NCBI GenBank assembly: GCA_013396995.1
Contig: VWZP01008292.1
Coordinates: 462,742-526,741, forward strand
Reading direction: 5' to 3'
Source of the DNA: Dicaeum eximium
Lineage: Eukaryota; Chordata; Aves; Passeriformes; Dicaeidae
DNA length: 64,000 nucleotides
Part shown: one piece after another, positions 1 through 12,317 of the stretch
How the letters are laid out: every line of letters begins with the position of its first letter
Numbering within the stretch: the first letter of the stretch is position 1
Program-made: the position numbers and the translations under genes
Notes under the pieces: generated by a model
The model's database searches: none
What the model was told of the DNA's origin: nothing
What the model saw: only the letters and a program-made list of their open reading frames with translations

Positions 1-3000
1 TCCCATCAATATGTTGTCTCATTTCCTTACATGATCTTTTGCTTTTTAGTATTAATCTTTCTCATGTTCTTTGTCTCTGCTGATTCCTAAGCTCTCTCCA
101 TAGTTCTCTCAGCAGGCCTGGCAATATTTTCATCACCATTCCTAATTTTTCTGCCCTCTTAAGTACACCAAAGTTAAGAGGGGCGTCCACCAGGCTTTCC
201 TCGGTTCCCATTTTGTCCTTCCCATCTTTCTGTAGTACTCCTTTTTGTCTCCTCTGCCCTGAAATTGCACAGCGTGCTTTTCTATGCTGTTTATGGTTTG
301 CAGAGAGTCACTGACACATGGGAACGATCTTTTCCATGCTCTTGCCTCAGAGGATCAGATCTGAGCCAGGTGTCGCTTGCAGCACCTGAGAATGGCAGTT
401 GTAGGTTAAGGCCTTGTGAAGCCTGAGCTGAACGTTGCAAAGGACCATTGCTGGAAGTTCCTATTGAGGATACGTGAATTTGGAAGGTTTCTCTTCCCCT
501 CACCCCAATATGGTCAAAAATAGGGGAATTTACATTAAGGCAGCGAAAGGCATACTCTCAGAAACAACGTCTCCATTATGCTTGGATCTGCTGCTGTCTC
601 TCCCTGAGACAGCAGGGTATGGTTCATGTCCCTGCTAGTCAGCCCGGGGGTGCTTGTTTTCTCAGGGGGAAGGTCACCAAAATTTTTCAACATGAGCAAA
701 AAAGGGCATTCTTTCTCAAAAAGCCTCAGGGGGATGGCTTTGCTGAAATCTCCTAGAACAACTCATCAGGGAGGCAGGTTTCTGGCATGGAAAGCTTCAT
801 CTGAGGTGAACATGTCTGTTGAAGCTATATACCCCTTGTGGGGTGGGGGCAAGCCTTGCAGGGGGAAATGTTGGATGTTTGAGGTAGGTACGCGTAGGTA
901 GTGATTAAGGAAAACCCTTCTGAGAGGAAGGCAGTGTTGGAATGTTATTGTTCCCTGTTTCCTGTCTCCCGGTGCTGCAGCTGGGGGACGGCTCCATCTG
1001 TGTTTTAAGCAGTTAGTTAAAAAGACTGCTCTGAAGACTGCAGTGTGCACACTGTCACTTGTGATGTGTTAGTAGTAGCATAGCTGCTTGTGCTCTGGGT
1101 TTGCTGGGTAGTGTAGCTCTGAAACTTAATTATTTGTAAATTCAAAACCTGGGAATTCCAGTATAGCTAAGGTATCCCATAATGTTTGTTCCCACCTTAT
1201 AGCTAATTTCTACATGTGATCTCTGCCTGCTAACCTGCATACCTGAGAAAGATACCTTTGGATTGCTGACATAAGGTGCATGTGAAAATTTGGATAAACA
1301 ATTTAAATTACATGAAAAACAAATATTATGTTTTGTATAAACATAGTATGATTATGCAACAGTAAGAAGTTTAACTGCGATTAGTATTTGTTAAATTTTT
1401 AAGCTGAACTTTCTCACTGCTTTTCTTTCATCCATGAAGAAAGAGCAGCGTCAAATTCTGATTGACCTCCTTAAGGGAAAGTTGGCTTAAAAGCAAGGGA
1501 AGTTTTTTCCAGTAATACTGAGATATGACAGCTGAAACTGAAGCATCTCAGTACGTGTCCAAGAGGCCTTCTTGAAGTTTGTGAAGCTTAAACAGAGTTA
1601 CAGCAATACAAATCAGAGCAGAAAAATGTTCCACTTAATTAATTTGTAATGAATTTGTAAGTAGCTTTATTAGAGAGCATTAGTGTTGTGTTTTGTTTCT
1701 GGAGTTGCTGTTTATGAATCAGGACCAGTGCAGACTGCTGAGAAGGGAGGTAGTTAGGAATACCACAGAGTAAGTTACCAAACAGGTGTAAATAGCTATT
1801 CTGGCTACCCTTAAATAAATACCTAAAGTAAATAAAACTTCTTTCTTCTGATGCACTTCAGGGATAGCTCAGTTTTCCCTGCAGACTTCTTCCTTCCTGT
1901 ATGTGAGCCACGTTAAACATCCTTAAGCAACCTAAAGTAGTGGAAGTATACACAAACTGTTTTTTGTGTTTGTGTCTTAAATAGTTTTAGATGCGGTTGT
2001 TTCTGGAACTCCGAGATCTTGAACAAAAGTGTTTTGCCAGCTACATATGCTGTAAACTCCTCATCATATGTGCCCTTTAATGATGCCTAACAAAAGCAGA
2101 AGCAAAACCCAAACCTCATTTTGCTGGGCAGGATGGGAATGGTTCTGGGTTTTGGAAAAGGAGGTTTTATAGCTGTACAGTAGGAATATAATGTGTTGTG
2201 GACAACCAGAAGTAACCTAATAAACAACTTGTGTGGTGTAAGCATCTGCTTATGCTGTGGCATGAACAGGGAGCTGTTTGTAAACCAACTTCACAGGAAA
2301 TACACAAAGCCAGGGTTAAATATACTGGTGCAGGGTTTTACTGATGTGTGGTGGTGATGATCTGCATCATCACTACTTTGGTCTTATTTCTGCCGGCAAC
2401 ATTCATAAATTTCTTTCATTCAGCATGTTCCCAAGTACTTGAAAGACACTGAATAAAATGTCATTGCTGCCTTCTGTTTCCTTCACCTGTACTTTGCATC
2501 CAGTTCTTATCTCACAGCTACGCTGCAGAAACTTGCTGGGACAGAGGCTGCCTTTGTCAGGTGACTGCAGAGCTTCACTGGTTGACTGGGGCTGCAAACG
2601 TTAAGACAGCACAAATGTGTAGCCATAGCTCTGGGTTTGTTTTAAGGTTAGCTCTGTGTTTGGACAGCACAGAAGGGTGAGTTACACTGAAGTAATAAAT
2701 GAGCTGTCTATAAATGTACAGTGAGCCTTTCTTAAGCTGTGGGTGGGAGAGAAGCAGCAGGGAGGGCTGCTGCTCTTCCAGGGAGCCACAGAATTGCCGA
2801 AAAGCCTGGCTGCTGTTGCTCTTGTCCTCCCTTTTCTGGCAGCAGGGCGTAAATCATTCGACCATGCTGTCTGCAACCTCCTACCCCCTTGCTGAATGTG
2901 AATGAATATAGATAAAAGGATGAAAGTTAATCTTCTGTTCCAGAAAGCTTTATTCTTTTGGAAGCGGGGAGGCAAGGGGAAGATGTAATTTAACTATGGA

Positions 3001-6000
3001 GTGTGCCCATTTAGGAGTGCTGGTGGTGGGCAGGGGACTCCGGGATTGAAACCTCCTTCCTGTGACTGCACTCAGGCTGGAGCAGGAGGTTGTATCCCTG
3101 CCTAGAGGAATGCATGGAGCCCTTCTGGGATTCAGGAAGTAACAAAAGAGAGGTCTGTTCATCTCTGCCCTCTGCCTTGTTGTTGCTTAGTGGCCGTGGA
3201 TAAGGAGCTCCACAGAACAGAGCAGCAGCTGCTCTACAAAAGTTTATAGAGTAGGCAGGAAAACTGTGAAGAAGAGGTCTGAGAGCTGAGAGGCAGGGAG
3301 AGGAAGTATAGCTTATGCTGCAAAATTTTCAGTAAACATTACAGTGGTTTAATGAGATGATATATTTTTTACACAATGATTGGGATCTTCTATAAAGAAA
3401 TTTCAACATGTGGAGGTGATATCTTAAAGGCAAAGACATTTCTGCATTTCCAGCCAGGCCATAGTTTCTGAAATTTTATTTGTGTATTATACCATTTCCA
3501 TTTTGGTCCGTGGAAATACTTGATTACTTTTAAAGTTGTTATATCACTTTTAATAAATATTACTTGTCTGTGAACAGTGTTCTAGTAATCTATGACCTTT
3601 AAGCCTGAATGCTTAATAAACCACATAGTCTCTCTCTTTTCTGCTCTTAGCACTCCTGCAAATTAAGGTGTGGAGGTAGCTGCTATTTTTCAGCTAGTAG
3701 GTAGCTGCTGGTTTCATGAGAAGACCATTTTGCAAATAAGACACTTTAACAAAGTTTTTCTTTCCAAACCACCCACTATAACGTTCCATTTCATTGCTCT
3801 TCATATATTAATAAGAAAAGCCATCCAGAAGTCTCTGGTAATCGTGTGGTTACTAAATTTAAGATAAATGTGTGTTTAGGATGTGTGCAGATTTTCTCCA
3901 TTTTGCTGGGTTTGCATTTTCATTCTTTGGAAAACAGACTCTTACAGTTTCCTTTCTTGTGTTTTAAAATAAATATTTCTCTTCTGGAATGTTTCATTTA
4001 ACTTGTAGGCATATTGAGATCTCTTTTAAAAAATGTTAACATTCATTTGCCTTACAAATTGGGGAAAGTTTATTTAACAGGGCAAGGGTCTATACCACAA
4101 GGCTCAGGTTCTTTTCCTGGATGATTTGTATATTGGAAGGCCACATATACCTTAATAATTCTCACTGTTTTGATTGATTATGGTTCAATAAGCTTATAAT
4201 TAGACCAACTAAAATGTGTTGTGAGAAATAAAGTGAGAAATAATTTATAGATGTCCTGATGAACCGTAATTTTTTTTTTTAGATTTATAAATACTAAGCA
4301 CTTCCAGCTGGTATTTTTGATTGAGATTGAGATTATTGAATGATGATGATTGATACCAATGATGTAGATCTAAAAATTTTTACAGCACTTTGTCAGCCTA
4401 GCAACCTCGAAGTATTTGACATCCTAATTACTATTAATTATTTTAATTTGGCTGTTTTCATTACTGTAGCACATTTCTTCTGTGTTCCTTTTAACTTTAG
4501 AAAGGCGTTAGATGAGGGCGTCACATAACTCCTTAATGACATGTCAGTAAAGTACTGATAGCATTTGTAATTCCATGATCTCTACCTGTGCTCTGAACTT
4601 GCTTCTTACCACACCTCTGAGCAGCAGTTTTGAGTGTCAGCTTCTGGGAAAAAATCTTGTAGCTGTGATGTGGCAGTGGGTGCTGGCTGATAACTGAAGA
4701 TAAATGTGGGACATGGTTTTATCAGTGGGTTTCAACTTTAGTAAGTTCGTGTGCTGAAGTGTCTAAGTGGGGTTTCATGTGAGTTTCTGTTCCCAGTGAT
4801 TTACCCATAATCATCTTTATAGACATTGGACCATTTACAGGACTTGTCTATGTACAATCCATTAATCACAGTTTCAATTTGAGTGCTTTTAATGCATCTC
4901 TTTCAAATTACAGTTTGATTTAATTGACAGCTTGCCTTCTAAGGTGTCTTTTTAAGATAGGAGATTTTAGCATGTAATTCCTGCAGCTGAACAAAGGAAT
5001 ATTATTGAACTCTGTGTTTCATTAGAGCAAAAATTCACTATGACAAAGAAGGCAAAAATCCATGAAAGGCAGGTTGACAGTTCAATGCTGGATCAGCTGG
5101 TGTCAGGTTTTTACCCCCCCAGAGAGTTTTACAGGCACAGCATTCATGCTAAAATGTCTCATGGGACACAAGAAGCAAGCATACACCGGGCAAAAAGAAA
5201 GGACCTTGACTGGTGGAGTAGGCATTGTAGGACATGTGCTTCCTTCCTCTCTAGTCCTAGAAGGGATCTGTGGGGCAGTGCTGGAAATACAGCTATCCTC
5301 TGACACTGGGGCAGGGCAAGAGGATGTGCAGAGCTTGCTTTAAGGGCTCAGGCTCTAAAGCAGCGAGGAGCAGCCCCCAGGTGCAGGAAGCTGTTCTGCT
5401 GTCTCCCAGCCATGCACAAAGCAGTTGTCCTTGCCCAGGGCCCCCGTGAATGGGTTTGGTGCAACGGAGTGTTGAGGGACCTCTCACTGACAGAGTTTTC
5501 CAGGGCAAATTCTTTAGTTCATTTCCTGGATTAGCTGTGCTCTGACAGCTTGAAGTCCTGTGACAAGATCTCCTGACTGTTAAATTGTTGACATTGATGT
5601 GCCCTAGAAATTTCCAACTTTGTATATGACTGGTGTCTGTGCTCATGTCTACATGGGCACAACTGTTCAAAGGCAGCCTAAACCAAAGGAAGCCCGTGTT
5701 TTCAAGGTGCAAGGCATAGTGTTAAGACTCAGGAATCCCTCACTGCTAATTTTGGCTGACACATAATTCCCCCTGTGGCTTTGCATGCTTGTGGATGAAG
5801 CCAAGGGAACCTACTAGGGGTCACTACTTCCAGGCCTTAGTAGCTGCAAATGGGACAATGTTTTAACATCTATAATATAGGTGAGGAAGCTGATTATCAA
5901 AAATCTATGTAGCAGGAATAGCTACATAGAAAAACCCCTTTTTTAAAAAAAATCCACTTCTCTAGGTAAAATTTAAGTTAATACTGTTAACTTATTTACA

Positions 6001-6119
6001 AGCCCCTAACTGTGGGAAGTGTAGGGAGATCTCTTGTCATGATCGCCTTATCCTGCAATGTTAAAAAGTGGAAACAAAACTTACATTTGCTTCTCTATTT
6101 TTAGTCTTTCCTCATACCA

Positions 6120-6290
6120 TGTTCTCACGAGTGCTCCCGCCATCAATCTTTGCCCTTTCTACACGCAGTCAGTCAGCAGAGTATCGTCTTACTGTGTCAC
6201 GCTTTACTGCGGCTGCCCGCGGGCTGCGTGTGAGCCAGCTGCACGTGGAAATTGGCGCTTCTGAGGAAGCTGGCTGCAAGCACAGGTGAG
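6120..6290. promoter_or_regulatory. Small intronic CpG cluster with a splice donor at its end
   Basis: About ten CpG dinucleotides fall within some 140 bp (6127-6258), in an intron otherwise poor in CpG, including cccgcgggctgcg and a CACGTG E-box at 6242-6247. It ends in CACAG|gtgagc at 6285/6286, a strong donor match. It could be an alternative promoter with first exon or a regulatory element. The frame that would splice correctly to the exon at 12217 has a stop at 6262, so any such exon would be non-coding. Confidence 0.3.
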
Positions 6291-7183
6291 CTCCTATGGA
6301 TCCACCCAGGAAGAGGACTGGTGCTGGCGAGGCGGCCTCCTGCCAGCTCAGAGACTCCGCTCCTCTCTGAGGATATTGGAGAGGAAAGAAATCAATCCCA
6401 AACCACATCTGGTGTCAGATTGTGCAAAGCAGACAGGTTACTTTGGCTGCTCCCGTTTGGAGAGTGCTCCCCTTTTCCTTTGATGGCAGAGTTAGTGCTC
6501 TCCAAGCATGTCCTTCGACATGTGTGTCCTCCAAAGCCCACCTGCAGGGCCTGGCACACCCATTTCCCACAAGGGCAGAGCTTTGCTGCTGCTGACAAGT
6601 GGCAGTCTAACATGCAAGGTACCCAGGGATATAAAGCAAATGGAAAAGGTGAGGAGGAAGCACACGGAGCACAGGAGCTTTCTGCTCACACTGCTGAAAG
6701 GAGCAGAGGAGACTTTGTTTCCAAGTCTGCATTGTCCTCAGAAAGAGCCTGGCTTAGGCTGTTGGTCAGTGGCAGGGCTGTGCTGTGCCTTACTGGGCAT
6801 AGCCCCAGGTAGGGGCTGGTCTTTCAGACCTGTCCATGCTTTGGCCTATGTGAGGTTTTTCCAGCTTCAGATGTCTGTATAAAAACCCCCACCAAATACC
6901 AGTAAAAGCAGAAAGTAGAAAGACATGCTCACAGAAATTTTCTTTTTTATTTAGGCGTCTGAGTTTGCATGTAGTGAATCTGTAGGGTGAACAGTACAAG
7001 CATTTTTAGGTTTCGATCCCTTGGACTCATATAGCCAAAGGAACCAGAGCAAGATAGCAAAGTATGCTTAGTATACAAATACACATTGCCTTTGCAGAGC
7101 ACAGCAGTACTTCAAATATTTGGAAAGAGCTGCAGTGAGCTGCCCTGACCAAAATTCGTCATCCTAGGCCACCTGTTGTGTGG

Positions 7184-7541
7184 GTAGCATGCTATTCTTT
7201 GAACCACAAGGCATTCAGAGTATGCTGCTATACATGCTGGATAAATTAATAAATAAAATAAATAATGGGAGAAAAGGAATAGGAAAAAATCAGGCAAAAG
7301 GTGAATTGGTACATATCATAGTTACCTATATAATTAGGAGAATAAGCACTGGGAAACATGCTTAGTAGCATGCTATTCTTTGAACCACATGGCATTCAGA
7401 GTATGCTGCTATACATGCTGGATAAATTAATAAATAAAATAAATAATGGGAGAAAAAGAATAGGAAAAAATCAGGCAAAAGGTGAATTGGTACATATCAT
7501 AGTTACCTATATAATTAGGAGAATAAGCACTGGGAAACATA
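7184..7541. repeat. Tandem duplication, two copies of about 181 bp
   Basis: Copy 1 spans 7184-7364 and copy 2 spans 7365-7541. Both begin gtagcatgctattctttgaa and reach the shared end gcactgggaaacat, with a constant offset of 181. Read by eye, they differ at about two bases (caaggc/catggc and aaaagga/aaaaaga). The unit is AT-rich, contains aaattaataaataaaataaa, and has no similarity to CR1 that I can see. The very low divergence points to a recent duplication, a copy-number variant, or an assembly duplicate. Confidence 0.95.
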
Positions 7542-9099
7542 TTGTAGTGTCTATTCTGTGCATCTGTTGCCCAGCTTCCAGCTTTCTTCGTTTACAAGTG
7601 TGTGACTAGTTCAGGCAGCATGGCTCTAAGTAGCAGGCTACAAATAGGATCCATTTTGTGGCATGTTTTCCTTCTGGCCTGCAGCCTTTTCCTCCAAGGG
7701 GCGTGGAAGTAGTGCTTAGGTGGCCAAGGCTGCTGAGCTGTTTCAGTGGTTCCTCTTCTGCACAGCCATCTGATTTTGGCCAAACACATCTTTGTTGGAT
7801 AGAGGGGAGTTGAGAAAACATACAGCCATGAGTATGGGGTAGTACCTAGGAGTAAAATCTGCTTTACTAGTAGCACGGATCTAGGGAGTATCAGAAAACT
7901 GAGGGTCTGAGTGATGCTATGGCCCTGCCTGGATCATGTCCTGCTTGATTTAATATTATCTATCCCTCCTCTGTTTGTAACACTACTAGAAGCCATTGGA
8001 GTTTTGATAAATACCTGGTTTTAAATACTTTTAGGTCAGAGACTGAGGTGTTGTGACTTAAGTCCTCAGCTCTTGAACCCAGAGTGAAATCAGAGTCATA
8101 GGGCAGCTTTGCTTTCTCCTACAGCTTGTTCAGGCATTAGAAAGCAAACTTTCTAGTGGGTAGAATCCTTTTTTGATTATTTTTTGGTATTGATATTTGA
8201 TCAGATTTTCAATCTTGTATGCCTCGTGTGCCTGCGTCTTGGCAAAGGTGTACGTGTGCAACTACACTGCTCTTTTAACAGTTTTGCTTATCTTTTGTGA
8301 TATTTTTATATGCACACTCCTGCCCTGTAAAGGGATTGCTAAGAACTTACATGTGTTTCTTGCAGGGCAGGATAAAAATTGATTCTCATTTTACAAGGCA
8401 GTGTGGTTTTTTATCCATTTTCTTAGAATTACTATGTTAATGTTAGCATTAATATTACCTCTTTTAATGTGTAATTGTAACATTACCACATTAATGGCTG
8501 ACTTATACTATGGTCTAAACAACAAGAGACAAAGTTTTTAAAGTTAAGTGTGTGTATGTGTTCAATGGGTGGCTAGATGAAAATGTCCAACTAATTTGCA
8601 TTTGGTTTCTAAAGTTTGGTCATGGAAGATATTAATCAATATGTGAAAATAATTTTGCTCATTTTGTGCTTTTCTTGACAGTTTTCTCTCCTTTATGATT
8701 CATATAATTATATTTTTTCAGTCTCTAAGCTTAGTGTTTTCATTATTTTATTCCTCTAGAGATCTTTTTTTTTGTGATTGTGGAGGAGGAGACAGTAGTT
8801 AGGAAATGCAGCTTCTAGCAGACATTCCTTCTGATGGATTTGGCATGGTGAAAGACAAATGGGGAGAACATCAAACCCGGCAAGAAAGGCAGGGCAGTCT
8901 GGCAAGACTCTCCTAGTTTTTGGAGAGTTTCAAGGAAAAGGGAGGAGGAGATTGTGCAACAGCATGAGAGCAAACCATGGTCTGTAAATCAACCTAAGGA
9001 GACAGACATTTGTGAGGGGATTTTTTCTCCTATAAAGTAAGTTAAATGTTTATGCCATAACTGCAGAGAAGCAATAAAAGGCAAAGGTAATAAACAAAT

Positions 9100-9300
9100 T
9101 ATTCGGTGCCGACAGAGGGTTCATAGATGCTGACAAGAAACAAATACAGTGAATAAGGCCGGTACTCTGTTCCGATAAATGTCATTGATTTCTGTTCTGT
9201 GTCATTTGCAGCCTGCCCTGTTATCTTGTAGCTCCAAACCTTTCATTATGGCTCCGGATGATAACAGCTGTTGATACACGGCAGTGACTACCATGGGGGT
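9100..9300. promoter_or_regulatory. Possible regulatory element with GATA, ETS and E-box motifs
   Basis: A non-repetitive stretch. It carries TTATCT (GATA site, minus strand) at 9221-9226, CCGGAT (ETS-like) at 9254-9259, GATAA at 9260-9264 and CAGCTG (E-box) directly abutting at 9265-9270. Such combinations are known from blood and endothelial enhancers, and PLEKHG1 is expressed in endothelium in mammals; the link is inference. Short motifs also occur by chance. Confidence 0.25.
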
Positions 9301-12216
9301 AAAGTACCATTTGCTAAGAAATAATTAAGAAAACCCCCACGTCTGGGTAGCTTTGATCTGCCTGTGGTGTTGTCCTTGCAGGAGACTTTATATGCCAATA
9401 CTGCATCTGTTTCCTGGATGAGTTCATGAAGCCTTTATCAGAGCACACGTGCCCTATAAAGCAGTATAATCAGACAGGTCCCACTGGCTGAGTCAGTGCA
9501 AGCAGTGTGCTGCTGTGCAGGGCCTGAGCTTCTCGACACCAATGTGTTAAGACTGTCCAAGGTCCACCTTTTCCACAAAAACATGGATACCTGGAGCGTT
9601 TTGCAGTGTGTCTGCTGCAGGTATCTGCTTACACCAATAACAGAAACATAAACATGTCTGTAGTCTCAAGTCAGTAATATTGACAAAGATAGAAAGCTAA
9701 ACCAGGAAAGCAGTCCCCAAACTGTGTCATTTCCTAGCAGTGTGAGGTGAGGTACGAGGTAGCTCTGAATCCCAAGCATTTTGAACAAATAACCATCTTG
9801 CCTTACCCTAGGTAAGCACAAATCCACCCAGTTGTTTCTGGTTTGTTTCTGATACGAGGCTGGATGAAGAAGGGGGCCTGAAGCACAGTCTGAAGGAACT
9901 TCTAGCAAAAGGGAGCACAGACTGTGGGTGTGTGGTGTATATAGGCTGACACTGGCATATGTTACAGGAGTGCAGGAAAACTGCCAAAGCACCTGCAGGC
10001 TGCTGCTTGGAAGCAATATCAGAAAGGTGCCTGGTTCCCTGTTTCTTACTAATAATTGGTAAAAGTCTTAGAAGAGTATATACATGTGGAGGAAAATCAG
10101 GATAAGAGGACAAAAGGAGCAGAAACCAGGTCATGCATATAACAGTGTCTGCAATACTGGAAATAACTGGACTGGTTGTTATTTTGAAGAAACCCAAAAT
10201 CCAGCTATATTGAGATGAATGAATTGGAAATGAACTTCTCTTTATTCATTAAATGAGCTGTATGGAGTTACTTACTGTAAGATTTCCATTCTTCTGCAGC
10301 CTGACCTTGTCATATCAGCTCAGGGTGCTGCAGTGTCCCTGCAGTGGTAAAAATATTTTCAGAAGATCGCAATTCCACTGGAGCTTTTCTATTATTTGCT
10401 TTTATGTGATGAAGATGTGTCTCTGGTCAGAAAAGGTTATTTGTTTAATGCTATTAATGGAGTAGACCTGAATATATTATCTAGTTGTGCCTGTGACCCC
10501 ATGTACTGCTTGCTACAGTCCTGTCTGCCTCACCTGCTTCATCCTGAACCTTTTGACTCCTCTGCAGCTTCTGAATATAAATAAAAACCTGAAGTTCAGG
10601 GAGCCTCTGGATGTGATTCCAAAGTCTTCCTGCTCAAATATATTTCAAGGTCAGGTGTGGGCTCTGAGGCTGCTGCCAATCAGGAGGGAATGTAGAGGAA
10701 GTTTGGATGCTATCACAGGAGAGATGACATGGCTCTTCAGGGATTTGACTGCTTATTGCCACTCGTTGCTCTTCTTAAAGACACTGAAGTTACCTTGGAA
10801 TAGACTTACTTGCCTTCCCCTGGGGAAAAATACTGAGTTTTGAGGGTGATGAGGGCTACCTTTAACTGGAGGTGATGACAGAATATGGGTTATTCATAGG
10901 GGGAGGGGACAGGAAATTCTGCTGATACCTAAAACTGAATCTTGGTTACATCTCTGACTTTGCTGCCACTACTTCAGTTGAACAGGAGGATATGGGTATG
11001 GAAGCTTAAATGCTGTAATTCTGAAGCTTCCTTATGAGGACATCTAGAAACCAAAAGTCAAATCCTTGGTTGATTTAAACCCTTTGTCTTCACAGAATTT
11101 ACACAGAGAATAAATATTGGCCAGTGTATGTGTTATGTACAGTGTTCTGTAATAATGATTTTTTTATGACTCTGGAACACAGTTATATCTTAGAAATTTT
11201 ATGGTCTTGTTGGCATTTTGCAGGGTTCCTTTCTTGCAGCACCCTGGAATGCTGTGTTGCTTCTGGGACATTGCCACACCACATTGTCTAGCCACAGACT
11301 AAAGGATTTTATTTATTTTTATTTCACATTGTTTCAGCTGTTTTCACTTTTATTTCCATACTCCAGCAGAATTTCTTCATGAATGTGGCAGCACATCAGG
11401 TTTCTTGTTTCATGAGCTGTAGTTTGTTAAATAGCCTGCTGGATTTGTTTGCCCTTATGTGAGAATTTTAATACTGTAGCAGCAGCAGAAAAAAAGGTGA
11501 CATTGAGCTCTTATCGAAGTGAGGGGAGAGGTGGGAAAGTCATTCTCCCAGAACACTGCTGATCTGAGCTTTTTCTAGCTGTCATGTCCTTATTCAAATA
11601 AAGTCCCTGGATGAGAGTCTATCAGTCTTGTAAATGCAAAAAGAAATTTTTACTAGAGTATATAGCAATGTAATTTGCAATGTAACTCTATGCACGGTAA
11701 ATTGCATGGACATAGATACATTGAGATCGGTCTTCTACATGCTCTGAGTTCTTTGGTAACCATGATTTTTTAAAAAGTAATTTATTCAGTGGTTGTTTTT
11801 CTGAGCCTCTGTTGCTTGTGTGCTTTCTCTTCTTCATTATATAGCTTTTTGTTACTAAGACTGCATTAAATGACATTCTTCATTCTTCAGCCAGCCAAAT
11901 GATCAATTAAACTGTCACTGTGAATGAAATTGGAAAACATTTGTTTATCAGTAGTGAGAGAAACATTGGCTGTCCTGTCTAAGAGGTATAACTTAGCTTT
12001 CAGTCTTTTGTTATTTTCTTGGTTTCAGGGAACAGATAAGTACTGTTACCGTTCATAATAGAGTGACTGTTCTCAGAGGGGCTGCTGAAGGCTTTATTGT
12101 AATAATAAGGTGAAACTGATATTCAGAGACTCATCTTGTACAATAAAACATAGCTCTGTTTACTGATCTAGAAAAGGAGGAAATGTCTGAAGACCTCCCT
12201 CTCATTTCTCTTGTAG

Positions 12217-12317
12217 GATTACCTCGACTGCATCACTGATCAGACCAAGCTCTCCCTGGGAACAGAGGAGCGATCAGCCCTGTTTGGAAACATTCGGGAT
12301 ATCTACCATTTCAACAG
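12217..12317 (+). CDS. PLEKHG1: PLEKHG1 exon, DH domain (DYLDCITDQTKL...)
   Basis: First exon inside the window, 101 nt, entered in phase 0 after acceptor ctcttgtag and left after AG (split Ser) at donor gtaaat. It encodes DYLDCITDQTKL to DIYHFN, the stretch just after conserved region 1 of the DH domain, with the typical FGNIRDIY block. The ETERTYV-type first helix expected before it is not in the window. Confidence 0.95.

Larger units (their letters stand above)
1..12216 (+). other. PLEKHG1: PLEKHG1 upstream intron (right-hand part)
   Basis: No coding exon recognised on either strand in 12.2 kb; short ORFs here have no family features or splice context. The next upstream exon, expected to encode the ETERTYVQDL-type DH helix, was searched for and not found, so it lies left of the window. 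Contents worth naming are the 181-bp tandem duplication, the CpG cluster near 6120-6290 and the motif cluster near 9221-9270. The remainder looks like unique AT-rich intron. Confidence 0.8.

Noticed and set aside
5293..5712. 139-codon minus-strand ORF
   Set aside because: Composition and content look like chance, no recognisable domain, no promoter or splice signals on that strand.
6252..6812. 186-codon + strand ORF in the PLEKHG1 intron, overlapped by others
   Set aside because: No family features, heavily overlapping chance frames, no splice context in phase with PLEKHG1; part of a GC-richer stretch where stops are scarce.
7180..7609. Repeated ORFs reading MLFFEP.GIQSMLLYMLDK in both copies of the tandem duplication
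   Set aside because: The likeness is only the DNA duplication seen twice; the peptide has no known features and the region is AT-rich intron.
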